Assembly: GCA_002281575.1 (NCBI GenBank)
Contig: NCGN01000009.1
Coordinates: 124,001 to 188,000 of the forward strand
Reading direction: 5' to 3'
DNA length: 64,000 nucleotides
Source: Sphingobacteriia bacterium 28-36-52
GTDB taxonomy: Bacteria > Bacteroidota > Bacteroidia > Chitinophagales > Chitinophagaceae
A program made the position numbers and the translations under genes. Below the pieces are notes generated by a model. The model worked only from the letters and a program-made list of their open reading frames with translations. It did no database searches and was not told where the DNA came from. This document shows, piece by piece, positions 8,349-16,545 of this stretch (position 1 is the stretch's first letter; every line of letters begins with the position of its first letter).

Positions 8349-8458
8349 TCATATACTCTCTCGGTTAGACTGGCATCTACTTCAGTGACAAGGTAATCCC
8401 ATCAATAGTTAGGCTATATAGCACTTGAAATTTCAGGTGTTCACTTAAATCACATAAT
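8349..8458 (+). promoter_or_regulatory. Structured 5' leader of rhlE (candidate temperature/structure-responsive leader)
   Basis: About 110 nt of untranslated leader, unusually long for this window. A local hairpin CACTTGAAA/TTTCAGGTG lies at 8422-8439. The segment TTCAGTGA (8381-8388) can pair instead with CACTTGAA (8422-8429, one bulge) or with TCACTTAA (8441-8448, one mismatch), which lies just before the start codon. A perfect 10-bp palindrome GCTATATAGC sits at 8413-8422. Alternative pairings next to the start of a DEAD-box RNA helicase gene recall cold-shock leaders; that reading is inference. Confidence 0.4.
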
Positions 8459-9703
8459 GTGTTATTCAAAGAATTAGAACTCATTGAGCCCATCTTGAAT
8501 GCGCTCGAAACAGAAGGGTACGTAAATCCTACCCCTATTCAGCAAAAAGCTATTCCATTGGCATTGGCTGGAAGAGATTTATTGGGTTGCGCCCAAACCG
8601 GCACAGGCAAAACAGCTGCATTTGCTATTCCAATTTTACAATTGGTTTGCAAAACACAAATTGGCGGAAATTACAGCAAAGGAATTAAAGCCCTTGTTTT
8701 AACGCCAACCAGAGAATTAGCTATTCAGATTGATGAAAGTTTTGCAGCATATGGCAAGAACTTAAGAATGAAACACCAGGTAATTTTTGGTGGAGTATCG
8801 CAGGTTCATCAGGTAAATGGGTTACGCAGTGGCGTAGATATTTTGGTTGCAACACCAGGTAGATTATTAGATTTAATGCAACAAGGTCATGTGCGCTTAC
8901 ACGACATCCAATTTTTTGTATTAGACGAAGCAGATCGCATGTTAGACATGGGATTCATCAACGATGTAAAAAAGATTGTTGCCAAATTACCTGCAAAAAA
9001 ACAAACCCTGTTTTTTTCTGCAACTATGCCTCCTGAAATTGAAAAACTGTCTGCCACACTTTTACATAACCCAGCAAAAGTAGAAGTTACTCCAGTTTCT
9101 TCAACCGTTGAAAAAATTGAACAGGCAGTCTATTTTGTTGAGAAAGAAAACAAAAAACATTTGTTGAATGAGTTATTAAAAGACCAACAAATACAAACTG
9201 CATTGGTGTTTACGAGAACCAAACATGGCGCAGATAAAGTAGTAAAAGACCTTACTAAACAAGGAATAACTGCAGAAGCCATTCACGGTAATAAATCGCA
9301 GAACGCAAGACAACGTGCACTCACCAACTTTAAAGCAGGATCAACACGTATTTTGGTAGCAACTGATATTGCTGCAAGAGGTATTGATATTGATTTACTG
9401 TCGCACGTTTTTAATTATGAACTTCCTAATGTTCCTGAAACCTATGTTCACCGAATTGGCAGAACGGGTAGAGCAGGCGCAAGTGGTATGGCCGTATCGT
9501 TTTGTGATGCAGAAGAAAGGGCTTATTTAAAAGATATTCAGAAACTAATCAAGATTCAATTACCGGTTGTTACCGATCATGCTTATCATTCAGAAGCCCC
9601 TGTTGTAGGTAGTTTTAAACTTCCTGAACGCAATAGAAGACCCCAACAACAAAATAGAACAAGAAAATTTAGTTACCATAAGTCTGCTCAAAATCGCGGG
9701 TAA
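8459..9703 (+). CDS. rhlE: DEAD-box RNA helicase, RhlE type
   Basis: ATP-dependent RNA helicase of 414 residues that remodels RNA structure in ribosome assembly, RNA decay or cold adaptation. Motifs in order: Q-motif [10 protein letters not shown], Walker [17 protein letters not shown] (Ia), TPGRLLD (Ib), DEAD in [13 protein letters not shown] (II), SAT (III), TRTKHGAD (IV), TDIAARGID (V) and [10 protein letters not shown] (VI). The C-terminal tail from about residue 385 is basic and glutamine-rich ([11 protein letters not shown]), as usual for RhlE. The start is the GTG at 8459 ([13 protein letters not shown]); an overlapping ATG at 8457 is in another frame and ends after six codons. It has its own promoter and a long leader. 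Confidence 0.95.
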   Translation: MLFKELELIEPILNALETEGYVNPTPIQQKAIPLALAGRDLLGCAQTGTGKTAAFAIPILQLVCKTQIGGNYSKGIKALVLTPTRELAIQIDESFAAYGKNLRMKHQVIFGGVSQVHQVNGLRSGVDILVATPGRLLDLMQQGHVRLHDIQFFVLDEADRMLDMGFINDVKKIVAKLPAKKQTLFFSATMPPEIEKLSATLLHNPAKVEVTPVSSTVEKIEQAVYFVEKENKKHLLNELLKDQQIQTALVFTRTKHGADKVVKDLTKQGITAEAIHGNKSQNARQRALTNFKAGSTRILVATDIAARGIDIDLLSHVFNYELPNVPETYVHRIGRTGRAGASGMAVSFCDAEERAYLKDIQKLIKIQLPVVTDHAYHSEAPVVGSFKLPERNRRPQQQNRTRKFSYHKSAQNRG

Positions 9704-9740
9704 ATTGCTTTACATAAACGATAATGCTTAATTTGAATGC

Positions 9741-10973
9741 ATGATTAAGCATTATCGTTTTTTATTGGTTGCCCTCATTGTAACCATCAACTGCTTTAGC
9801 CAATCTAAAAAAGCAGTAGCCCCTTCCTTGTATTATCCTTCTTTGCATTCTTGGGAAAAAAGAAGTCCGGAAAGTGTAGGACTTTCTGCATCGGCTATTC
9901 AAGAAGCCATTAAAATTGCCCAACAAGCGGAGTCTCCCAATCCACGTAGTATGGAGGAGAACCATTATAAAACATTTGGGAAAGAACCATTTGGAGATGG
10001 TATTGGACCTTTTGAAGATAGGGGCGATCAAACTGGTATTATTGTTTACAAAGGATATAAAATTGCAGAATGGGGCAATCCTTTAAAATGCGATATGACC
10101 CATAGTGTGGCAAAAAGCTTTTTGTCTACCGTTGTAGGACTTGCAATAGATCAACAACTGATTGCTTCAGTGAATGATTTGGTTGCGCCTTATATTCCTT
10201 CAATTGAATTATTTGTTACCAATCCTGTTACAAAACCTGCAGAACAGTTTAAACAAACAGCACTTTTGCAGCCTTTTAATACTCCCCATAATAAAACCAT
10301 CACATGGGAATCAATGTTAAGGCAAACCAGCGATTGGGAAGGTACTTTGTGGGGTAAACCCGATTGGGCAGATCGCCCAGATGTAGATCCCAAAAAATGG
10401 CTAAATAGATCTAGAAATATTCCTGGAACAGTTTATGAATACAACGATGTTAGGGTAAATGCTTTGGCATTAGCCGTAACCAGTGTATTTAGAAAACCAT
10501 TACCGCAAGTATTAAAGCAATCAATTATGGATCCTATAGGCGCTTCTTCTACTTGGCGATGGACAGGGTATCAAAATTCATGGATTGTTTTAGATGGCCA
10601 ACCAGTACAATCGGTAAGTGGAGGTGGCCATTGGGGAGGTGGTATGTTCATTCATGCCGAAGACATGGCCCGATTTGGATTGCTTCATTTGCGAAATGGA
10701 AAATGGAATAATCAACAGCTTATTTCGGAGAACTGGATTAAACAATCCAAAACTCCTGGGCCAGCCAACCCAGCATATGGCTACATGAATTTTTTCTTAA
10801 ACACCAACCGAAAATTTTTACCCGATGCACCTGAATCGGCTTTTGTTCATATTGGCAATGGTAATAATGCCATTTATGTAGATCAGGAAAATGATTTGGT
10901 AGTGGTCTTGAGGTGGATTACCCAATCTGGCATGAATCAAACAATTGGAGCCATACTTGCTGCAATGAAATAA
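9741..10973 (+). CDS. Secreted serine hydrolase, class C beta-lactamase-like family
   Basis: A 410-residue exported protein (signal peptide about residues 1-20, ending CFSQ) of the beta-lactamase/esterase-like S12 family. The catalytic Ser-x-x-Lys is SVAK at residues 122-125. The second motif aligns at YEYNDVRVN (Tyr234), with Asp where Asn is common in penicillin-binding relatives, a variant seen in esterase-like members. HWGGGMFIHAEDMARFGLLHLRNGKW is the conserved block after the active-site loop. It may cleave esters or D-amino-acid peptides; antibiotic hydrolysis should not be assumed. A weak box (TTAATTTG, 9728-9735) lies 5 nt upstream. The gene is followed by a perfect 20-bp palindrome. 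Confidence 0.82.
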   Translation: MIKHYRFLLVALIVTINCFSQSKKAVAPSLYYPSLHSWEKRSPESVGLSASAIQEAIKIAQQAESPNPRSMEENHYKTFGKEPFGDGIGPFEDRGDQTGIIVYKGYKIAEWGNPLKCDMTHSVAKSFLSTVVGLAIDQQLIASVNDLVAPYIPSIELFVTNPVTKPAEQFKQTALLQPFNTPHNKTITWESMLRQTSDWEGTLWGKPDWADRPDVDPKKWLNRSRNIPGTVYEYNDVRVNALALAVTSVFRKPLPQVLKQSIMDPIGASSTWRWTGYQNSWIVLDGQPVQSVSGGGHWGGGMFIHAEDMARFGLLHLRNGKWNNQQLISENWIKQSKTPGPANPAYGYMNFFLNTNRKFLPDAPESAFVHIGNGNNAIYVDQENDLVVVLRWITQSGMNQTIGAILAAMK

Positions 10974-10980
10974 TATCATT

Positions 10981-11000
10981 TATTCGTCAATTGACGAATA
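10981..11000. repeat. Perfect 20-bp palindrome between serine hydrolase and histidine kinase genes
   Basis: The arm TATTCGTCAA is followed directly by its exact reverse complement. It starts 8 nt after the upstream stop codon, has no T-run after it, and lies about 75 nt before the histidine kinase start. A dimeric regulator operator is one reading; a transcript-end hairpin without a loop is the other. A second inverted repeat, TACCTAA/TTAGGTA, lies at 11031-11046. Confidence 0.6.
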
Positions 11001-11075
11001 GTTAATAATAAGCTAAATCATTTAAAGAAATACCTAATTTTAGGTAACGGCGTTCCCCCTAGCCGATTATGCGCC

Positions 11076-11819
11076 ATGATCAATCCTACCCAAGAAGCAA
11101 TAGAAAGCTTAGAAGAGCAAAATAAAAAGTTGCTCAAAATTCAACATGCATTAGAAAAAAAAGTGAGTCAGCTTAAAGATTTTGCTGGCATTATCACGCA
11201 TGATGTTAGAGGACCAGCGCACAACATTTCGAAGATGCTTGAAATGTATGAGAGCACTACCGATCCTGAGTTGAAGAAAGCATCGATGGATTATTTAAAG
11301 AAGGTCAGCAACGACTTAACAAATAACCTCAATGAATTAATTCAAATTCTACAAATTCACTTAGAAAAAGACATTCCTGCATCGGATTGTGTTTTTGAAG
11401 ATGTGATCAGTAGTGCTGCTTTACAACTACAAGATATCATTCAGCAAAAAAATGCTATCATCACCATGGACCTTGCTGTTACCAATATTGTTTATCCAAA
11501 AGTGTATTTACAAAGTATTTTATACAATTTATTGAGTAATAGCTTAAAATACACCAAACCAACACCCCCTCCTTCCATTCATATAAGCACTTATGAAAAC
11601 GAGGGCAGTAGTTATTTAAGCGTAAGCGACAATGGTTTGGGCATCGATTTAAACAAGTTTGGCCACTTATTATTCAAGTTTCAAAAAAGCTTTCACAGTG
11701 GTTATGACAGTAAGGGAATAGGACTTTACTTAATCAAAAACCAAATTGAAGAACAGGGTGGCAGCATTAATTGCACCAGTGAACCTGGCATTGGCACCAA
11801 GTTTACTGTTCGTTTTTAA
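11076..11819 (+). CDS. Soluble sensor histidine kinase
   Basis: A 247-residue histidine kinase consisting of a short N-terminal coiled coil (about residues 8-36), a HisKA dimerisation/phosphoacceptor domain with His42 in the H-box IITHDVRGPAHN, and an HATPase_c domain. The ATP-site boxes are N (LYNLLSNSLKYTK), G1 (SDNGLGIDL), F (FGHLLFKFQKSF) and G2 (SKGIGLYLIKNQ). There is no membrane helix and no recognisable input domain, so signal sensing would need a partner or a cytoplasmic cue. No response regulator is adjacent; the nearest in the window is at 38578, and pairing with it is speculation. Upstream lies 102 bp holding two inverted repeats and a near-consensus TAATTTTA. Confidence 0.88.
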   Translation: MINPTQEAIESLEEQNKKLLKIQHALEKKVSQLKDFAGIITHDVRGPAHNISKMLEMYESTTDPELKKASMDYLKKVSNDLTNNLNELIQILQIHLEKDIPASDCVFEDVISSAALQLQDIIQQKNAIITMDLAVTNIVYPKVYLQSILYNLLSNSLKYTKPTPPPSIHISTYENEGSSYLSVSDNGLGIDLNKFGHLLFKFQKSFHSGYDSKGIGLYLIKNQIEEQGGSINCTSEPGIGTKFTVRF

Positions 11820-11830
11820 AAAAATCCCCT

Positions 11831-11838
11831 TATTTTTG
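11831..11838 (+). promoter_or_regulatory. -7 promoter element (TATTTTTG) of tRNA-Leu
   Basis: TATTTTTG matches TAnnTTTG and ends 11 nt before the mature tRNA 5' end, predicting a precursor with only about 5 leader nucleotides. Confidence 0.5.
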
Positions 11839-11849
11839 CCGTCCAAAAT

Positions 11850-11931
11850 GCGGATGTGGCGAAATTGGCAGACGCACTAGACTTAGGATCTAGCGCCGCG
11901 AGGCATGTAGGTTCGACCCCTATCATCCGCA
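11850..11931 (+). tRNA. tRNA-Leu (anticodon UAG)
   Basis: An 82-nt class II tRNA. The acceptor stem GCGGATG pairs with CATCCGC at 11924-11930, and the discriminator is A11931. The anticodon stem CTAGA/TCTAG encloses the loop CTTAGGA with anticodon TAG at 11884-11886, reading CUN leucine codons. The long variable arm is formed by the CGCCGCGAGGCAT region, and the T arm GTAGG-TTCGACC-CCTAT is standard. CCA is not encoded. It forms a compact unit with its own promoter and terminator. Confidence 0.97.
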
Positions 11932-11934
11932 CTT

Positions 11935-11960
11935 AACCACCTTTTTAAGGTGGTTTTTTT
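11935..11960 (+). terminator. Rho-independent terminator after tRNA-Leu
   Basis: AACCACCTT (11935-11943), loop TTT, AAGGTGGTT (11947-11955), then five more T. A perfect 9-bp stem just 4 nt after the tRNA. Confidence 0.85.
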
Positions 11961-11972
11961 ATGCGAAACCCC

Positions 11973-11980
11973 TACCTTTG
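11973..11980 (+). promoter_or_regulatory. -7 promoter element (TACCTTTG) of tig
   Basis: TACCTTTG is a full match to TAnnTTTG located 31 nt before the trigger factor ATG. The presumed -33 region falls in the T-rich tail of the preceding terminator. Confidence 0.55.
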
Positions 11981-12011
11981 CAGCCCGATTTTAAGTTTAT
12001 AAAACACCTAT

Positions 12012-13376
12012 ATGGCTACAATTACCAGAGAAAACATTGGCTTATTAAATGATAAGCTTACCGTTACCCTTACTAAGGATGATTATTTAAATGGCTTTGA
12101 AACCAGTTTGAAGAAATACGCCAAAACAGCCAATATCCCAGGATTTAGAAAAGGAATGGTTCCTACTGGATTGGTTAAGAAAATGTATGGTCAGGGGGTA
12201 TTTTCTGACGAAGTATTGCGTAAGGTAGAACAAGAAATGAACGCCTATATGGCCAAAGAGCAAATTGATATTTTTGCTCAACCATTGCCATTAGAAAATG
12301 ATGCGCGTGTTTTAGATATGAATAATCCAATTGATTATGCATTCTCTTTTGAAATTGGATTGAAGCCCAATTTTGACGTTGACCTATCAAAATTTACTGC
12401 TACTAAATATGTAGTTACCGTAACCAACGAAATGATCAACGACGAAGTTGCCAGATTACAAACTCGTTTTGGTAAAATGACCGAGCCTGAAACAGTTACC
12501 AACGAAGACAATGTGTTGAATGTAACTTTCACTGAAACCGACGCTAAAGGGAACCCGATAGAAAACGGTATTACCAAAGACAATTCTGTTTTAGTTAAAT
12601 ATTTTGCAGAGAAATTCCGTAAAAATTTGATGGATAAGAAAAAGGACGATGTGGTTTTATTGCAAATTAAAAAAGCTTTTGAAGACAAAGAAGCGGAAAC
12701 AATTTTAGCAGACCTTGGTTTAACCAAAGACGATGCGGATAAATATTTCAACTTATTAATCACTAAAGTTGGTTTAGTAGAAAAAGCAGAATTGAACGAA
12801 GAACTATTTGTTCAAATTTATCCTGGAAACGACCAAATAAAAACAGAAGCCGACTTAAGAAACGAAATTAAAGCAGAGATTGAAAAGTATTATGCTCAGT
12901 CTGCTCGTAATCAAATACAAGATCAGATTTATCATTTCTTGGTAGACCATATTAATATGGATTTCCCTGAAAGTTTCTTAAAACGTTGGTTACAAAATGG
13001 AGGAGAAAAACCTAAAACTGCAGAAGAAGCAGAAGCTGAATTTCCTTCATTTGTAAAACAATTAAAGTGGACATTAATTAGCAGTAAACTAACTCAAGAC
13101 AATAAAATTGAAGTTTTACCTGAAGACATTCGCAATTTTGCAAAAATGCAATTGTTCAGCTATATGGGCAATCAGTTAGGTGCTTTGGGCGATAACCAAC
13201 AATGGGTAGACGACTATGCCAACCGCATGATGCAAGACAAGAAATTTGTAGAAGACAGCTATCATAGAATTAATGCAGAGAAATTATTTGATGCATTAGA
13301 ATCTCAAGTTAAAGCAAAGGATGAGTCAATTAGCGCAGATGATTTTGCTAAGAAGTTAGAACACCATCACCATTAA
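12012..13376 (+). CDS. tig: Trigger factor
   Basis: Ribosome-associated chaperone that shields nascent chains. The N-terminal ribosome-binding domain (about residues 1-120) carries the signature FRKGMVP, here PGFRKGMVPTGLVKKMYG. The middle region (about 155-255) corresponds to the PPIase/FKBP-like domain, which is divergent in Bacteroidota, and the long helical C-terminal arms follow. Length (454) is normal. The protein ends KLEHHHH, a natural run of four histidines. It has its own promoter and ends in a bidirectional terminator facing the patatin gene. In many bacteria tig is followed directly by clpP and clpX; here an inverted patatin gene lies between. Confidence 0.95.
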   Translation: MATITRENIGLLNDKLTVTLTKDDYLNGFETSLKKYAKTANIPGFRKGMVPTGLVKKMYGQGVFSDEVLRKVEQEMNAYMAKEQIDIFAQPLPLENDARVLDMNNPIDYAFSFEIGLKPNFDVDLSKFTATKYVVTVTNEMINDEVARLQTRFGKMTEPETVTNEDNVLNVTFTETDAKGNPIENGITKDNSVLVKYFAEKFRKNLMDKKKDDVVLLQIKKAFEDKEAETILADLGLTKDDADKYFNLLITKVGLVEKAELNEELFVQIYPGNDQIKTEADLRNEIKAEIEKYYAQSARNQIQDQIYHFLVDHINMDFPESFLKRWLQNGGEKPKTAEEAEAEFPSFVKQLKWTLISSKLTQDNKIEVLPEDIRNFAKMQLFSYMGNQLGALGDNQQWVDDYANRMMQDKKFVEDSYHRINAEKLFDALESQVKAKDESISADDFAKKLEHHHH

Positions 13377-13397
13377 TTTAGTTTTTTGAATGATTTT

Positions 13398-13424
13398 AAA
13401 ACCAACCCTAGGGTTGGTTTTTTT
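13398..13424. terminator. Bidirectional terminator between tig and the patatin gene
   Basis: A perfect 24-bp palindrome with arm AAAACCAACCCT (13398-13409) and its reverse complement. T-run on the plus strand after it, A-run before it, so it can act for both convergent genes. Confidence 0.8.
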
Positions 13425-15003
13425 ATTCTACTAATCCATGTTCGGTTAATTGCTTCAGCATGAATTGATGGGTTTGTTGCGTAATCAATCGATTCAAAAA
13501 CAATTGTCCACTTATATATAGCAAATGTTTACTAAACCCGTGTAACGGTATGCTATTGGAAAGCGCAGCAATCCGTTTGCGAATTGCCTTCTTCTGTGAA
13601 AGGATTGGATCATGGTTAAGTACAGGCCAGATTTCGGGATATTGTTGTGCGCCAATGACCGGAATAATTTGAACCGATTGGGAACGAGTTGAAGTATAAG
13701 GTGTAATATTTATTCCCTCATATCCTTTAGAAAAAATAGGGTGTGCAGCTAAATGCGCTAAGGGTATAGTAAAATGGTTACGAAGAAACTGATCGCAATT
13801 GTACTGCCCTAAAGCATAATCATGTTCCCTAAATGCTTGGCTTATAAAACCGCTGAAACCATTGATGGCTCCACAAGCTATGGCTTTAGCACCTTCAATT
13901 CTTGTATTCAATTCATCTGCAGCATATCTAACAGGAGCAATTAAATATTGGCCTGCTTTATTTTTACCTAATATATCTGCAATAGGGGCTGGTTTGGCTT
14001 TCATTTGTTGCATCATTGCATACAGCGTATGTTTTGCAATAGCTACTGCCGAATGCTGATGAGGAAAGGGCGCTGCTATATTCCCAGGAAAAGGATCTAC
14101 CAATAATACCGTACTCTTAAACTGTTCAAAGTTATTGAACGCATTTACTTGCTTTGTTTCTTCTAAAACCAATTCATTTAATATTGTCCTTACTTTTTCG
14201 AATGGTTCATTATTCATTAGGCCCCCATCTACATGTACCGATTCATAATAAGACTGTTGTTCATTCAACACCAAACCCATCTGGTTAATCCATTTGTTTT
14301 CCTCAATCGCATACCTAGGACGTTTTAAGGTTCTTGCTGGTAGCACAAGGGGGAATGCACCTGTTGCCATTGCCGCCTCTCTAAAAATATTCGCGTTCAA
14401 CCCAGTTCTTAAATTAATGGGCATCCATCCATTGCTATATTTGTTGTAGGTGGCTAACTGAAAGCAGGCATAGTCATAATGCACCGACATGGTATGGTCC
14501 TTTTTTTTCAAATCGGTGTTAAATGAAATAGGATACCCAAAACCTTCTAAATTGGTTAGCGTGGTAAATACTTTTAGTTGTGAATGTATATAAGCTGGGG
14601 TATTGTTCCAATGATTGGAACAGTAACCAAAAGCTTCCGATGCCAAATCATTGGCAAAATGGCCATTTAAGAATGACTTAAATAAGCCCGCTTCTTGTAA
14701 ATCTGAACAATTTAAAAGCGGACCCAGCATGTTGTTGCCATGCATGGTTACCCAACTTTTATAAAATAAATTTTTACTTCGCTGGTTAATTGCTGCTGCC
14801 GTTAAAAATCCAGTCATTCCTCCCGCAGAAGCCCCCCCAATTACAGACAGTTTTACCCGATGTGTTGGAACCCCAGCTTGGCCGCGGCACTGCTCCCACC
14901 GGTCCAATGCAGTCAATAAATAATTGACTACCCCTGCAGTATACGCTCCTGCTGAAACGGCTCCTGCCATACAAAGTCCTATATGAAAAGGGTTTTCTGT
15001 CAT
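13423..15003 (-). CDS. Patatin-like phospholipase
   Basis: A 526-residue predicted acyl hydrolase. The glycine-rich oxyanion loop is GLCMAGAVSAGAYTAG (residues 9-24), the nucleophile elbow is GASAGG with Ser59, and the catalytic Asp259 is in HVDGGLMNNEPF, giving the Ser-Asp dyad of patatins. No clear signal peptide precedes the catalytic core, which begins only six residues in, so it is probably cytoplasmic or peripheral. The C-terminal 200 residues match no motif I recognise. Substrate (phospholipid or other lipid) is unknown. It lies inverted between tig and clpP1. Its stop codon is inside the shared terminator. Confidence 0.85.
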   Translation of the reverse strand: MTENPFHIGLCMAGAVSAGAYTAGVVNYLLTALDRWEQCRGQAGVPTHRVKLSVIGGASAGGMTGFLTAAAINQRSKNLFYKSWVTMHGNNMLGPLLNCSDLQEAGLFKSFLNGHFANDLASEAFGYCSNHWNNTPAYIHSQLKVFTTLTNLEGFGYPISFNTDLKKKDHTMSVHYDYACFQLATYNKYSNGWMPINLRTGLNANIFREAAMATGAFPLVLPARTLKRPRYAIEENKWINQMGLVLNEQQSYYESVHVDGGLMNNEPFEKVRTILNELVLEETKQVNAFNNFEQFKSTVLLVDPFPGNIAAPFPHQHSAVAIAKHTLYAMMQQMKAKPAPIADILGKNKAGQYLIAPVRYAADELNTRIEGAKAIACGAINGFSGFISQAFREHDYALGQYNCDQFLRNHFTIPLAHLAAHPIFSKGYEGINITPYTSTRSQSVQIIPVIGAQQYPEIWPVLNHDPILSQKKAIRKRIAALSNSIPLHGFSKHLLYISGQLFLNRLITQQTHQFMLKQLTEHGLVE

Positions 15004-15177
15004 ATATTAACAAATAGCTGCCTTGAACTTATCTAAAATGAACGACCTTTGCAACCGTTTTTTAACGGTATTGAAGGCTATTATGTCAAATTGCCATAAA
15101 CAGAGCTTTGCACAGTATTTGAACAGTCTATATACCTATTTAACAAAACACTTAACTTCAAAGCGAAAAATAATTGT

Positions 15178-15873
15178 ATGAATATTGGAAAAGAGTTTGA
15201 ACAGTACGCAGTTAAGCATCATGGCATTAGCAGCGGTGTATTACATAACTACAAAAATTATGGTCAGGTAACTAACCTTACTCCCTATATCATTGAAGAA
15301 AGACCCCTCAATGTTGCGAGTATGGATGTGTTCAGCCGTTTAATGATGGATCGCATTATTTTTTTAGGCGAAGGCATTAACGATTATGTTGCCAATATTG
15401 TTACTGCTCAATTATTGTTCTTAGAAAGTACCGATCGCTCTAGAGATATTCAAATGTATATTAACAGCCCAGGTGGCAGCGTTTATGCTGGCTTAGGCAT
15501 CTATGATACAATGCAGTTTATAGGACCCGATGTGGCTACTATTTGTACAGGTATTGCAGCAAGCATGGGTCAAATTTTATTGTGTGCAGGAGTGGAGGGC
15601 AAAAGAACCGCACTGAAACACAGTAGAATTATGATGCACCAGCCAAGTGGTGGTATTGGTGGTCAAGCAACTGATATTGAAATTACTGCTCGTGAAATTA
15701 AAAAATTGAAACAGGAGCTATACGCAATCACTGCAAATCATACAGGTAAACCAATTGAGACCATTGCTAAAGACAGTGATCGTGATTTCTGGATGACTGC
15801 TACTGAAGCAAAAGAATATGGTTTGGTAGACGAAGTATTGTTAACCAACCCTCGTAAAGAAAAGAAAGGATAA
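15178..15873 (+). CDS. clpP: ATP-dependent Clp protease proteolytic subunit ClpP (first paralogue)
   Basis: Proteolytic subunit that forms the barrel chamber used with ClpX. The catalytic triad is visible: Ser129 in GIAASMGQILL, His154 in MMHQPSGG, and Asp in the SDRDFWMTATEA segment. The handle region GGIGGQATDIEITAREI is classical. It has an N-terminal extension of roughly 30 residues before the YIIEERP core start. The upstream 174 bp contain GACCTTTG (15044-15051, seven of eight matches to the -7 consensus), with TTG 18 nt before it. It is followed 26 nt later by a second clpP and then clpX, forming an operon. Confidence 0.95.
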   Translation: MNIGKEFEQYAVKHHGISSGVLHNYKNYGQVTNLTPYIIEERPLNVASMDVFSRLMMDRIIFLGEGINDYVANIVTAQLLFLESTDRSRDIQMYINSPGGSVYAGLGIYDTMQFIGPDVATICTGIAASMGQILLCAGVEGKRTALKHSRIMMHQPSGGIGGQATDIEITAREIKKLKQELYAITANHTGKPIETIAKDSDRDFWMTATEAKEYGLVDEVLLTNPRKEKKG

Positions 15874-15899
15874 TTGTATAAAACCCAAACCTATTAATA

Positions 15900-16541
15900 A
15901 TGATACAGTCTAAATATATCGTGAATCCATTTCTGAATAATGATCAGGATGAACCAGAAGAAAATAAAGAAGAGAAGCAAGACGCCATGGGTACTTTCAT
16001 GACTAAAAAAATGGAAAAACTGTTCTTCGAAAAAAGAGCAGTGTATTTATGGGGAGTGGTAGACGATAAATCTGCAAAAGAAGTTGTAACTAAATTGCTT
16101 TTATTGGATGCCGACAAGCCTGGTGCAGAAATTAAATTATACATCAATAGCCCAGGTGGTGTAGTTACCAGTGGAATGGTAATGTACGATACCATTAAAA
16201 TGATTGAAAGTCCGGTAAGTACTATTTGCATGGGTTTAGCTGCTAGTATGGGGTCTATACTTTTAAGTGCAGGCGCTAAAGGGCATCGTTATATTTACCC
16301 ACATGGCGAAGTAATGATACACCAGCCAAGTTTAGGGGGTTATTATCAAGCTACAAGTGCTGATATAGAAATTCAAGCAAATCAAATTTTAAAGACCAAA
16401 CAATTAGGGGCTAAAATTTTAGCAGAAAACTGCGGAAAAACAGTGGAACAAATCTTAGCAGATTTTGACCGCGATTACTGGATGGATGCTACTGAAGCGG
16501 TAGCTTATGGCATTGCAGACAGTATCTTAAATAAGATATAA
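15900..16541 (+). CDS. ClpP family protease subunit (second paralogue)
   Basis: A 213-residue ClpP homologue with an intact triad: Ser116 in [11 protein letters not shown], His141 in [11 protein letters not shown], and Asp in [12 protein letters not shown]. Differences from the first paralogue are an acidic, charged N-terminus ([15 protein letters not shown]) instead of the usual docking-loop start, and a [12 protein letters not shown] handle instead of the GGQATDIEI form. Such paralogues can form mixed ClpP1P2 complexes or a separate protease; which applies here is not visible. Its stop codon is only 4 nt before the clpX start, so it is clearly in the clpX operon. Confidence 0.92.
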   Translation: MIQSKYIVNPFLNNDQDEPEENKEEKQDAMGTFMTKKMEKLFFEKRAVYLWGVVDDKSAKEVVTKLLLLDADKPGAEIKLYINSPGGVVTSGMVMYDTIKMIESPVSTICMGLAASMGSILLSAGAKGHRYIYPHGEVMIHQPSLGGYYQATSADIEIQANQILKTKQLGAKILAENCGKTVEQILADFDRDYWMDATEAVAYGIADSILNKI

Positions 16542-16545
16542 GGTT

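Noticed and set aside
8457..8477. ATG at 8457 as an rhlE start or leader peptide
   Set aside because: It is in a different frame and ends after six codons; the GTG at 8459 gives the family N-terminus. A regulatory six-codon peptide cannot be excluded, but nothing supports it.
9741..10973. True antibiotic-resistance beta-lactamase
   Set aside because: The SxxK motif and general fold fit the broad S12 family, but the second motif reads YND instead of YxN and nothing links it to beta-lactam hydrolysis.
11031..11046. TACCTAA/TTAGGTA as a terminator
   Set aside because: Short AT-rich stem with a 2-nt loop and no T-run; an overlapping near-consensus -7 box is an equally good explanation.
12335..12763. 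Minus-strand open frame within tig
   Set aside because: Antisense shadow of trigger factor with low-complexity Ser/Leu content and no domain.
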